Positions 47,928 through 56,500 of a DNA stretch of 64,000 nucleotides are shown in pieces. The stretch spans positions 1 through 64,000 of the forward strand of contig CAYMKU010000003.1 of the NCBI GenBank assembly GCA_964391015.1. The letters are read 5' to 3'. The notes under the pieces are model-generated. The model saw only the letters and a program-made list of their open reading frames with translations. It was not told the origin of the DNA and searched no databases. This DNA is from XYD12-FULL-36-8 sp964391015 (GTDB lineage: Bacteria > Bacteroidota > Ignavibacteria > Ignavibacteriales > Ignavibacteriaceae). A program made the translations under genes and the position numbers. Positions within the stretch are counted from its first letter, which is position 1; each line of letters opens with the position of its first letter.

Positions 47928-49163
47928 ATGTCAACGCTTCTTTTTGAAATTCGTGAAAGTTTGTTGATTGCATTGCGCGCTATTCAAGCAAATAAGATGA
48001 GATCCATTCTTACTATGCTTGGTATTTTTATAGGTGTAACTGTAGTTGTATTAATGTCAACAGCTATAAAAGGAATTGATAATTCATTTCAAACCGGAAT
48101 GAGTGCTCTCGGTTCAGATGTTCTATACATTGATAAATGGGCATGGTTTGAGGGACATGATTGGTGGAAGATGCGTAATCGAAGACGAATTGATATGAAT
48201 GACTATTATAGATTTAAGGAAATGGCAAAACTTCCTTTAGCTACCGCACCAGTGATCAATTCAAGACAAACTGTTAAGTTTAGTGACAACAGAGTAGATA
48301 ATGTTTTCTTAAATGGTTCAACTTCAGATTATCTGCAAACAACGAATTTTACATTTTCACTTGGCAGATTTTATTCAGACATTGAGAGCAATGCTGCCAG
48401 AAATGTTGCTGTGGTTGGAAGTGATGTTGCCAATACATTATTTCCACGAGGAGATGCATTAGATAAAGAAATAAAAATTGGTGGTGTTAATTTCAAGGTT
48501 ATCGGTGTTTTGGATGAACAGGGAAGCTGGATTCTTGGAAGTTTTAATCCCGATAAGCAGGTGTTTATTCCAATAGGTACTATATTCAAAAATTTTCTTA
48601 ATGAGTCCTTTGGAACCGTTACAATAAATGTACGAGCAGCAAACCCAACTCTGCTGGAGGAGACAAAAATTGAAGCAGAGGGAGTCATGAGAAAAATTCG
48701 TGGTTTGACTTATAAAGAAGAAAATGATTTTTCTATAAATCAGCAGGAAGGTTTAGCAAGTCAAACAGATTCACTTGTAGGAATTATCCGATGGGTTGGT
48801 TTTTTTATTACTGGTCTTTCGCTTTTTGTAGGAGCAGTTGGTATAATGAACATAATGTTCGTTTCTGTGAAAGAAAGAACGAAAGAAATTGGTGTGAGGA
48901 AAGCTATTGGAGCAAAAAGAAGAACAATTTTGGGACAATTTTTATTTGAATCCTCTGTAATATGTTTAGTAGGCGGGTTTGTTGGCTTGATTGTAGCCAT
49001 ATTGTTAAGCAAAATGGTAAATCAATTTTTGCCAACTTCGGTTCAATGGGATGCTGTGGTGATTGCAATACTTGTTTCACTGATAACAGGATTGGTTGCT
49101 GGATTAGCGCCAGCATATACCGCAGCGAAATTAGATCCTGTAGAAGCTTTACGGTACGAATAA
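47928..49163 (+). CDS. ABC transporter permease (MacB-PCD/FtsX type), first copy
   Basis: 411 residues with four membrane helices in the FtsX arrangement: one at about 20-45 (MRSILTMLGIFIGVTVVVL), a large periplasmic MacB-like domain (about 50-285), and three helices toward the C-terminus with the coupling motif KERTKEIGVRKAIGAKRRTILGQFLFES. It ends in LDPVEALRYE, shared with the next gene. Because the ATPase is separate, this and the following permease probably form a heterodimer. Confidence 0.93.
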   Translation: MSTLLFEIRESLLIALRAIQANKMRSILTMLGIFIGVTVVVLMSTAIKGIDNSFQTGMSALGSDVLYIDKWAWFEGHDWWKMRNRRRIDMNDYYRFKEMAKLPLATAPVINSRQTVKFSDNRVDNVFLNGSTSDYLQTTNFTFSLGRFYSDIESNAARNVAVVGSDVANTLFPRGDALDKEIKIGGVNFKVIGVLDEQGSWILGSFNPDKQVFIPIGTIFKNFLNESFGTVTINVRAANPTLLEETKIEAEGVMRKIRGLTYKEENDFSINQQEGLASQTDSLVGIIRWVGFFITGLSLFVGAVGIMNIMFVSVKERTKEIGVRKAIGAKRRTILGQFLFESSVICLVGGFVGLIVAILLSKMVNQFLPTSVQWDAVVIAILVSLITGLVAGLAPAYTAAKLDPVEALRYE

Positions 49164-49165
49164 TC

Positions 49166-50398
49166 ATGAAAATAAGACAAACTTTAGCAGTTGCACTCCA
49201 ATCGCTTAAAACCAACAAATTGCGAACACTGCTCACGATTTTGGGAGTCGTAGTCGGAATATTTTCTATAATTGTTGTTATGACAGTAATTACGATGCTT
49301 CAAAACAGTATTGAAAACGGAGTCTCACAACTTGCAAAGAATACGTTCCAAATTCAAAAATATCCCGCGATGATGGGTGGAGGACCAGGTTCACGAGACA
49401 AGTATAGAAATAGAAAAGATCTTACTCTCGAAGAGTATGATGAGCTTTCTAAAAGATTAATTCAGGCTAAATACATCGGTGCTGAGATGTGGAATTTTGG
49501 AAGTATAGCTAAGTATGGCAACAAGGAAACTAACCCAAATATTTCTGTTTCCGGTATAACATTAGGTGCAATGCGCACAAATGATTGGAAGGTTGCTTAT
49601 GGAAGAGAATTTCGTGAATCAGATGTTCAATATTCGAATGATATATGTTTGCTTGGAAACGAAATAGTTGAAAAATTATTTGCATCAATAAATCCTGTTG
49701 GACAAGTTGTGCGAATTGACGGAAGACCAAAGCTTGTTGTGGGAGTTCTTGAACAGCAGCCGCAGCTTTTCGGACAAAGCCAGGATAACTATATCGTACT
49801 TCCTATCACAACGTGGCAAAACATTTATGGCAAGAGAAAGCGGAGTATTAATATTACGGTTATGTCCTACACCAAAGAGGATTACAATGAAACAATTGAA
49901 GCGGCAATAGGTCACATGCGTGCTATTCGAAAAGTTAAGCCTGGTGAAGAAAATGATTTTGATATTTTCAGCAATGAATCAATCATCGGACAAATAAATG
50001 ATATTACTGGCGGAGTTAAAATTGGTGCTTTGGTGGTCTCGATAATTGCTCTTATTGCTGCAGGTGTTGGTATTATGAATATCATGTTGGTTTCCGTTAC
50101 AGAGAGAACTAAAGAAATAGGAATTCGCAAAGCATTAGGGGCGCGCAAGAAAAATATTTTATTACAATTTCTCATTGAAGCTGTAGTCCTTTGTATTATT
50201 GGCGGGATAATTGGAATTTTCATTGGGATTGCCATTGGTAATTTAGCGGGCAGTGCAATCAATGCTCAAGCGGCTGTTCCGTATGATTGGGTTATAATTG
50301 GCATTTCCCTTTGTGTTTTTGTTGGGGTATTATTTGGAACTTATCCTGCATATAAAGCTGCTAACCTCGATCCGATTGAAGCGTTGAGATATGAATAA
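49166..50398 (+). CDS. ABC transporter permease (MacB-PCD/FtsX type), second copy
   Basis: Paralogue of the preceding gene, with the same opening (LRTLLTILGVVVGIFSIIVV), coupling motif ERTKEIGIRKALGARKKNILLQFLIEA and C-terminal LDPIEALRYE. The periplasmic domains differ considerably (MMGGGPGSRDKYRNRKDLTLEEYDEL is specific to this copy). The ATG is two bases after the previous stop; the frame is open much further upstream but that is only a shadow of the first permease. It ends the operon; a hairpin follows about 115 bases on. Confidence 0.92.
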   Translation: MKIRQTLAVALQSLKTNKLRTLLTILGVVVGIFSIIVVMTVITMLQNSIENGVSQLAKNTFQIQKYPAMMGGGPGSRDKYRNRKDLTLEEYDELSKRLIQAKYIGAEMWNFGSIAKYGNKETNPNISVSGITLGAMRTNDWKVAYGREFRESDVQYSNDICLLGNEIVEKLFASINPVGQVVRIDGRPKLVVGVLEQQPQLFGQSQDNYIVLPITTWQNIYGKRKRSINITVMSYTKEDYNETIEAAIGHMRAIRKVKPGEENDFDIFSNESIIGQINDITGGVKIGALVVSIIALIAAGVGIMNIMLVSVTERTKEIGIRKALGARKKNILLQFLIEAVVLCIIGGIIGIFIGIAIGNLAGSAINAQAAVPYDWVIIGISLCVFVGVLFGTYPAYKAANLDPIEALRYE

Positions 50399-50483
50399 AA
50401 GCAAACTTCTTATTGAAAAAATATTCATGTGAACCACCCTATTTCCCTATCCTTTGCAAGAAGATGATATTGTTAAGATAAAT

Positions 50484-50585
50484 CGTAAGACGTTAAACGT
50501 GAGACGCAAGATGAAAGGAATAACCTTATAGTTATTCCTTTCGTTTAACTTTTCACGTCTTGCGTTTCACTTCTCACGTTTTACG
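50484..50585. repeat. Foldback repeat built from ACGTGAG/ACGCAAG units with central hairpin
   Basis: A central perfect 12-base stem (50513-50524 with 50531-50542, loop CTTATA) is flanked by an imperfect inverted pair (50484-50510 and 50559-50585) made of CGTGAGACGCAAG-like units. The same short words also recur in direct orientation. It may act as a transcription terminator for the exporter operon, but its extent fits a dispersed repeat element better. Confidence 0.7.
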
Positions 50586-50588
50586 CTA

Positions 50589-50747
50589 TCAGTACTTCAC
50601 ACAGCCCTTGTACTCATTCGAATTTCTGCCGTACTGCCCTGCGATTGCTCCTTTAATCCTTGCAATTCTATCATCAAGCTCTTTGTACAGACCTCCACGC
50701 TTTTCAACCGCGTCATTATATTTCTCATACATCTCAGCTACTTGAAT
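50589..50747 (-). pseudogene. C-terminal remnant of an unidentified protein gene
   Basis: Read on the minus strand, 52 codons are open and end in TGA at 50589. The product (VAEMYEKYNDAVEKRGGLYK ... RIARIKGAIAGQYGRNSNEYKG) is charged and helical and ends GCVKY. It looks like real coding sequence in composition, but an in-frame stop lies at 50748-50750 just upstream and no matching N-terminal part is seen. The overlapping plus-strand frame is low quality. The tail vaguely resembles helical proteins ending in ...YGxxSxEYE; no function can be given. Confidence 0.45.
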
Positions 50748-51133
50748 TTATTTTTCCGAAGGAGTCCTTCGTACAGAAACCAATTTCATCTTGATGTGAT
50801 TAAACATATTTTTACATTCAAACCTCGGAGGTTTAAGTAGATAGTGACAATCTTGAAAAGGTTGAAATCCAGTTGCGTTGCTTTTCGTACCACCAAATTG
50901 TAAGTTGCTACTGGTAAATACAAAACGTTCCGATAAACATCCTCAGTGGGCACTGTGATTGGGCTAAGCAGATTCGATTCGAAAAGACTACAAGAAAAAT
51001 ATTTTAGAATTAGGAATAAAAAGTCCCTTAGATGATTAGGAATAAGAGTTTGTTAACTAGAATAGATTTACGGTTTTTGAAATTTTGAATAAGAGTAAAA
51101 TTTTTATTAAATAATTTTATTCAAATATTTTAT

Positions 51134-51217
51134 GCCGATTAGACCAAGTTATCGAAAGAATGTTATGCGGAAAATAATTCGGGATAACATTCCAAATATT
51201 AACCGACTATAATCGGC
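51134..51217. repeat. Nested inverted repeat upstream of the first cassette gene
   Basis: Outer arms GCCGATTA (51134-51141) and TAATCGGC (51210-51217) enclose inner arms GAATGTTAT (51158-51166) and ATAACATTC (51184-51192). Both pairs are perfect. The inner left arm contains GTTATGCGG, reminiscent of an integron recombination core. It could be a promoter operator, a recombination site, or a leader hairpin for the gene at 51282. Confidence 0.5.
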
Positions 51218-51281
51218 TTAAATAATAGGTAGCCATTAAACCAATCATGATTAGAACTATAATAATCTAAAAGGAGGATAC

Positions 51282-51785
51282 ATGCTAAAACAAATCGAAG
51301 CTACACAGAATAAAGAAATAACTTCAGCGTATAGTGAAGCGATTAAAATGATTTCATATGAAGGCCAGCTTATCTGGACTGTATTCAGAGCGATTCTCGC
51401 CGCGAACTCATTTCTCGTAGCGGTTTTTGTAGCAATCTCATCACTTTTGCCAGAGGCTAAGATTGGTCTGAAAGCCCTACCCGTCATTGGATTTATGCTT
51501 TGTGTTATTTGGTGTTTAATCAGTTTAAGGATGTTCGACTACTATAGTTATTGGTTTGCTTGGGCTAGGCATTGCGAAGAATCAATTTTTCCGGAGGAGT
51601 TTAGGGTTTTGACAATGGGGCGCAAGTTTTCAGATGGCAACGAAGTTACTCTAGGCAAAGAAATGGTAAGGATGGGGTGGTATGGGCGCCTCTTTAAAAA
51701 CAAGCACATGATGCTAACTGTTATTATACTGTTTATATTCATATATGTTTACCTAGGTTATTTGGCATTCTACCATCAAAGTTAA
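51282..51785 (+). CDS. Unknown three-helix membrane protein, probable integron cassette gene
   Basis: 167 residues. An amphipathic N-terminus (about 1-35) precedes two membrane helices (about 38-60 and 66-86), a cytoplasmic segment with conserved-looking aromatics (FDYYSYWFAWARHCEESIFPEEFR), and a third helix near the C-terminus (143-163). The ATG has a strong AAAAGGAGG eight bases upstream, much better than most genes here. An integron attC site starts about 80 bases after the stop in the orientation expected for a cassette. Two-helix-plus-cytoplasmic layouts of this sort occur among SLATT/RipA-like membrane proteins, but I cannot confirm that family. Confidence 0.72.
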   Translation: MLKQIEATQNKEITSAYSEAIKMISYEGQLIWTVFRAILAANSFLVAVFVAISSLLPEAKIGLKALPVIGFMLCVIWCLISLRMFDYYSYWFAWARHCEESIFPEEFRVLTMGRKFSDGNEVTLGKEMVRMGWYGRLFKNKHMMLTVIILFIFIYVYLGYLAFYHQS

Positions 51786-51863
51786 TAATCGCAACAATGA
51801 AAATGCCACTTTGCGGTCCTTGCTGTACGCGTATCGTTGACTTTACAAAAACTATATATGAAA

Positions 51864-51959
51864 AGCTAACAAAGCGCTTCAGCGGACAGTTCACCCGCGC
51901 CGGTTTCCACTTTGTTCTAACCGTCGCAGCTGCCCTGCCGCTGAGCTCAAACGTTAGCT
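51864..51959 (+). other. Integron attC recombination site
   Basis: All core boxes of a 59-base element are present in order. R'' is AGCTAAC (51864-51870) and L'' contains CAGCGG (51880-51885). A GC-rich central segment is followed by L' CCGCTG with AGCTC (51938-51948) and R' GTTAGCT (51953-51959), which is the exact complement of R''. The L arms pair with one extrahelical base, as in real attC sites. The 96-base length is within the known range. The segment is clearly GC-richer than its surroundings. No intI gene is in the window. Confidence 0.85.
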
Positions 51960-51980
51960 GCCAAAATTTATTGAGGTAAT

Positions 51981-53264
51981 ATGATAGAAGATAAAGAAGA
52001 AAATAATAGTAAAGATCAAATTGAATTCGAAAGATTAAAAGAATCTTTAATCGAAAGATGTAAAAAGAATAATATCACTTATTTATTTGATAAGAGTCTA
52101 TTCGACGAAGAATCTTTAATTTTAGAATTACCAAATGGTCGTAATAAAAGAAAAATTGGTATATGGTCATTAGATGTAGTTAAAAGAATATTTGATATTC
52201 CCTTTGAACAATATACTTTTTTAGGGAGTTATGAATCAATATGTAATTATGAGGCTGAAACAATCGAATGTCTGATTGAACCACTTGATAGAATCCCTAC
52301 CCACATTATATATAGAAGACTATTAAATAAAGATTCATTCGGGGATAATGTTAAAGAAGAGGAACTTAAATTATTAATAAAAAATTCAAATTTAGATTTT
52401 GAAATTGAAATAAGTCCTGTTTCAGAACATCTGCAATTCTTTAGTCGTAGTAGGCCTAGAAAGGCTCCTTCACTTAAACTTAGGAATATAAAATTCAAGC
52501 AACACGATGCTTGTTTGACTTTACTTGAAAAAATTTCCAATTCTATTTTTTTCCAAATTGATTTATTAGTTGATTTACCTCTCTCTCTTTCAAAATCAAG
52601 GATATTGAATAGACCCTTTAGGAAAAGAAAGAATGATAGTCTTCCAGAATTTAAATTTCCTCAAAGTGAATATAATGAGGCTCCTATTTCTTTATACTGG
52701 TATGCAAGAAGTGCAATAAGAATGCCTTTATTGCAATTTTTAGCTTTTTATCAATCAATTGAATATTTCTTTCCAATGTATGCTCAAGAGGAAGCTAAAA
52801 GAAAAGTAAGAAACATACTTAAAGATGACAGTTTTAGAACAGAAAGCGATACTGATATTATAAGAATTTTAAAAGCAATTAAACTTAGCAACAATAATTC
52901 ATTTGGTGACGAACGCTCACAATTAAGAGCAACAATTCTTGAATGTATTGATCCAGATGAATTAAGAGAATACTTAGTTGAAAGTGAAGATAGAAAAGAG
53001 TTTTTTTCAAAGGCAACTAAAGGTATTACAAAAAATAAAATTCCAATAAATAATGAAGAATTAGATTTACGCAATGATATTGCAGAAAGAATTTATGATA
53101 TAAGGTGCAAAATAGTCCACACTAAAGCTGATGCTAAAGAATCTGAGCTTGAAATATTGTTACCATTTTCAAAAGAAGCTGATTTATTATACTACGATAT
53201 AGATTTACTTCAGTTTCTGTCAAGGAAAATTATTATTGCATCGAGTATTCCCTTAAAATTGTAA
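51981..53264 (+). CDS. Unknown cassette-borne protein with probable ApeA-like HEPN domain
   Basis: 427 residues, ATG 22 bases after the attC core, as expected for a cassette gene. The N-terminal half is an unrecognised mixed domain (LESLILELPNGRNKRKIG ... LDRIPTHIIYRRLL). The C-terminal half is helical, with MPLLQFLAFYQSIEYFFPMY followed about 120 residues later by R375-CKIV-H380 in YDIRCKIVHTKADA. This matches the Rx4-6H catalytic motif of HEPN ribonucleases and the layout of ApeA-like HEPN proteins, several of which act in phage defence. No partner gene is visible. The HEPN call is by motif only. Confidence 0.65.
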   Translation: MIEDKEENNSKDQIEFERLKESLIERCKKNNITYLFDKSLFDEESLILELPNGRNKRKIGIWSLDVVKRIFDIPFEQYTFLGSYESICNYEAETIECLIEPLDRIPTHIIYRRLLNKDSFGDNVKEEELKLLIKNSNLDFEIEISPVSEHLQFFSRSRPRKAPSLKLRNIKFKQHDACLTLLEKISNSIFFQIDLLVDLPLSLSKSRILNRPFRKRKNDSLPEFKFPQSEYNEAPISLYWYARSAIRMPLLQFLAFYQSIEYFFPMYAQEEAKRKVRNILKDDSFRTESDTDIIRILKAIKLSNNNSFGDERSQLRATILECIDPDELREYLVESEDRKEFFSKATKGITKNKIPINNEELDLRNDIAERIYDIRCKIVHTKADAKESELEILLPFSKEADLLYYDIDLLQFLSRKIIIASSIPLKL

Positions 53265-53579
53265 TATGCAGCTAACCCGTGCCCATTGACGACCTATGAG
53301 TGTAAAAAACATAGTAAAATTGAGATAGTTGGGAAGTGAGTTTGCAGAAAAGGCAATACATTTACCTAACTCGAAGCGAGCTTAAAAAAAGTAACAAGTG
53401 ACGGTGTTATAAATTCATTAACAAGGGCATGATGAATCATGCCCCTACAAATTAAATTTTACTTTTGGGCTGCTTGGTTCTGGGCGAAAACAAAACCTCA
53501 AAAGTTACCTTCTGCAATATAGACTTGATTTCACATCTTTGTAAATTTAGATTGGAAATACACAAATACTATTCATTAC
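53265..53579. other. Intergenic interval with partial attC and REP-like palindrome
   Basis: 315 bases without a gene. It begins with AGCTAAC at 53270-53276, identical to the R'' box of the upstream attC and six bases after the cassette stop. No matching R' box follows, so a second attC seems truncated. A REP-like hairpin lies at 53425-53444. Otherwise I see nothing supported. Confidence 0.6.
53425..53444. repeat. REP-like palindrome
   Basis: GGGCATGAT (53425-53433) and ATCATGCCC (53436-53444) form a perfect 9-base stem with a 2-base loop, followed by CCTAC. Sequences of this form recur as intergenic palindromes in many genomes. Whether it is repeated in this genome cannot be seen from one copy. 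Confidence 0.55.
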
Positions 53580-56500
53580 TTGAAATTCAATCTAAACTTA
53601 GTTTTTTGGCTATTCATACTTATCTTTTATCAAGAATATAGTTCGGCACAACCGAAATACTATTCTAAGATAGTTCAAGATACTATTTTAATTAACTTTT
53701 CTAATAAATATGAAATTAGCCAAACCAACATCATTCCTTTTACTGAAACAATCCAGCTTCGAAATTCTTTGTTAAGAAGTTCAGATTATTATTTTAATTA
53801 TGAGCAGGCAGTTTTTTCCTTAGCCGATTCTCTTCATTATTCTATCTTTGATACTTTGTTTGTGACTTATCAAACAGTCAACATTCCCATTTTAAAAGAA
53901 TATAAGAAAAGGAGCTTGGTTACTAAATATGATGTCCAGAGGAGTGACACGATTAAAGTGCCTCTATCTTTGTTGAGCAGTTTCAATCCTGAATCTGTTT
54001 TCGGCTCTAACATTGAAAAAAGCGGAACATTAGTTCGCGGTTTCACAGTAGGTACAACAAAAGATTTTACACTCAATAGCGGTTTGCGTTTGCAGCTTGC
54101 GGGAAGATTATCTCAGGACATAGAAATTGTTGCAGCTTTAACAGATGAAAATACTCCTATTCAGCCATCAGGAAACACTGAACGGCTTGAAGAGCTTGAT
54201 AAAGTATTTATTCAAATTAAACATCCGAATGCAACAGGTACCTTTGGTGATTATCAAATTCAAAAACAGCAAGACGAGTTTGGTGTAATAAATAGAAAAT
54301 TGCAAGGGTTGATTGGTGAATTCAATTATGAAAACAATGCCGCATATATTTCAGTTGCAAGTTCTCGTGGAAAATTTGTATCTAATTCATTAATCGGAGC
54401 AGATGGTGTTCAAGGACCATATCGTTTAACGGGAATTAGCGGAGAACGTGAAATCATAGCCATTGCCGGAACTGAAAAAGTATTTCTTGATGGTGTTGAA
54501 ATGAAAAGAGGTGAAAATAATGATTATGTAATTGAGTACTCTAATGCTCAATTAACTTTTACACCTAAACGTTTGATTACATCTGCAAGTAGAATTATTG
54601 TAGAATTTGAATACACTGATCGAAGATATTCCAGAAATTTTTTTGGTACAGGTGTTACCTCAGAATTGTTTAATGGCAAAGCGGGAATCAAAGTACAATA
54701 TTTAAGGGAAGGTGATAATGAAGATTCACCGATTGATATATCATTATCTGATGAGGATAGAAAAATACTTTCTGACGCAGGAGATGTTAGAATCAATGCA
54801 GCAAAATCCGGCGTAAGTCTTGCCGAGCAGGACTCTTTCGGGGTTCGCAAGGGGACATATATGCGGCTTGATACACTCATTAATGGCATTCCTTATGTTT
54901 ATTATCTTTACGCACCAGGCGACAGCTTAGCAATTTATAATGTCTCCTTCAGTTATATCGGCGAATCACAGGGAGATTATATCAGGGAAAGTTTAGGCAA
55001 CTTCAGGTTTAGTGGAATTGGCAAAGGTAATTACAAACCCGTAGTTCTTCTTCCTTTGCCAGAACTCAAACAATTAGGTAATGTGTCATTAGAATTAAAA
55101 CCCTTTGAAGATTTCATTTTTAATTTTGAATATGCCGGGAGCTTATGGGATAAAAATAAACTTTCTGTTATTGATGACGGTGATAATTATGGTTATGCTA
55201 CAAATATTTTCCTGCAGATGAATCCAAAAGAAATTGAAATCGGAGATTTGAACTTCGGGAAGATTGGGTTGTCGTATAAAGACAGATTTGTCCAATCGAA
55301 GTTTACTTCACCGGACAGATTTAATGAAGTTGAATATAACAGAAATTACAATATTTCTTCTTACAATGAACAAGTTGATGAAAAATTGCGAGAGCTAACT
55401 GTTAAATTCTTCCCAATTGATGAACTAAAAGTGTTTAGTTCGTTTGCATTTTTAAGGCGTGGTAATAACTTCAAAACCGATCGTTATAATAACACTATAC
55501 AATTTGCAGATCAAAAAACTTATAATGCTTATTACAATCTTGATTTTGTTTCGAATAAAAATGTCAATCTAAAAAGCAGTTGGCTCAGACAAAAAGGATC
55601 AGCTTATTATTTGTTTTGGAAATTAAAACCGGGTGTCGATTTCTTAGCAGAAGACCGAAAAGATTATCAGCAAAATTTAGACTCCTTAATTTCATCCAGC
55701 TTGAGATATTATGAATTGATCCCATTTATTGAGCTGAAAGAATTTAGTGGATTTAATGCTTCGGCAAAATTTTCTTTACGGAATGATTATTTCCCAATTT
55801 CAGGAATAATGTTGCGTGAGTCTCGTTCAACAGCTCAGTTTTATGATTTATCTTATAGCGGTTTAAGGGAATTCAATTCGAACCTAAATCTAACATTAAG
55901 GCAAAAGAAATATTCTGAAAATTTCAAGCAAAAAGGATTTTTGGATAATGAAACAATTTTAATTCGATCTCAATCAAAATTTAATTTTTGGTCTCCACTC
56001 TCAGGTGATTTATACTATGAAGTATCAACTCAAAAGTCAGCGAGGTTGGAGAAAGTGTTTATTAAAGTTGAAAAGGGAACAGGCAATTATATATACATTG
56101 GAGACTTAAATAACAATGGCATTGCGGATGAGAATGAATTTGAACCAACAATTTATGATGGAGAATTTATTCTAATTACACTGCCGACTGAAGAACTATT
56201 TCCTGTAATTGATTTAAAAACAAGCACTCGCTGGAAGATTGAATTAGGGAAAATGTTTTCAGAACAGAATGGACTTCAAAAAATACTCAATGCGTTTTCG
56301 AGCGAAACTTACTGGCGTGTAGAAGAGAATAGTAAAGAAACAGATTACAGGAAAATATACCTTCTAAATTTTTCTGCTTTTCAAAATGAAGCAACTACTA
56401 TTCGTGGATTCAACTTGATTCAGCAGGATTTATTCATTTTCGAAAATGATCCAGATTTATCTTTTCGACTAAGATATTCTCAGCGAAAGAGTTTGAATCA

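Larger units (their letters stand above)
50399..51281. other. Gene-poor interval with palindromic repeats and a gene remnant
   Basis: No intact gene in 880 bases. It holds a foldback repeat (50484-50585), the C-terminal remnant of a minus-strand gene (50589-50747), two 15-base perfect palindromes (50757-50771 and 50820-50834), and a nested inverted repeat (51134-51217) just before the first cassette gene. The stretch between about 50835 and 51130 shows no reading frame or motif I can support. The mixture looks like a recombination or insertion hot spot. Confidence 0.7.

Noticed and set aside
48962..49165. N-terminal extension of the second permease
   Set aside because: It is an out-of-frame reading of the first permease; the ATG at 49166 gives the normal FtsX-type N-terminus.
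50484..50585. CRISPR-like array from repeated ACGTGAG/ACGCAAG words
   Set aside because: Units are short, irregular and inverted rather than evenly spaced direct repeats with unique spacers; no cas genes are present.
50560..50745. Plus-strand 61-codon frame in the repeat region
   Set aside because: Aromatic/Ser-rich shadow of the better minus-strand coding remnant.
51797..51979. Sixty-codon open frame after the first cassette gene
   Set aside because: It lies across the attC site, has no family resemblance, and is explained by the structural DNA element.
53364..53370. ACCTAAC matching the attC R'' consensus
   Set aside because: The degenerate 7-mer is expected by chance about once per kilobase and no paired R' box follows.
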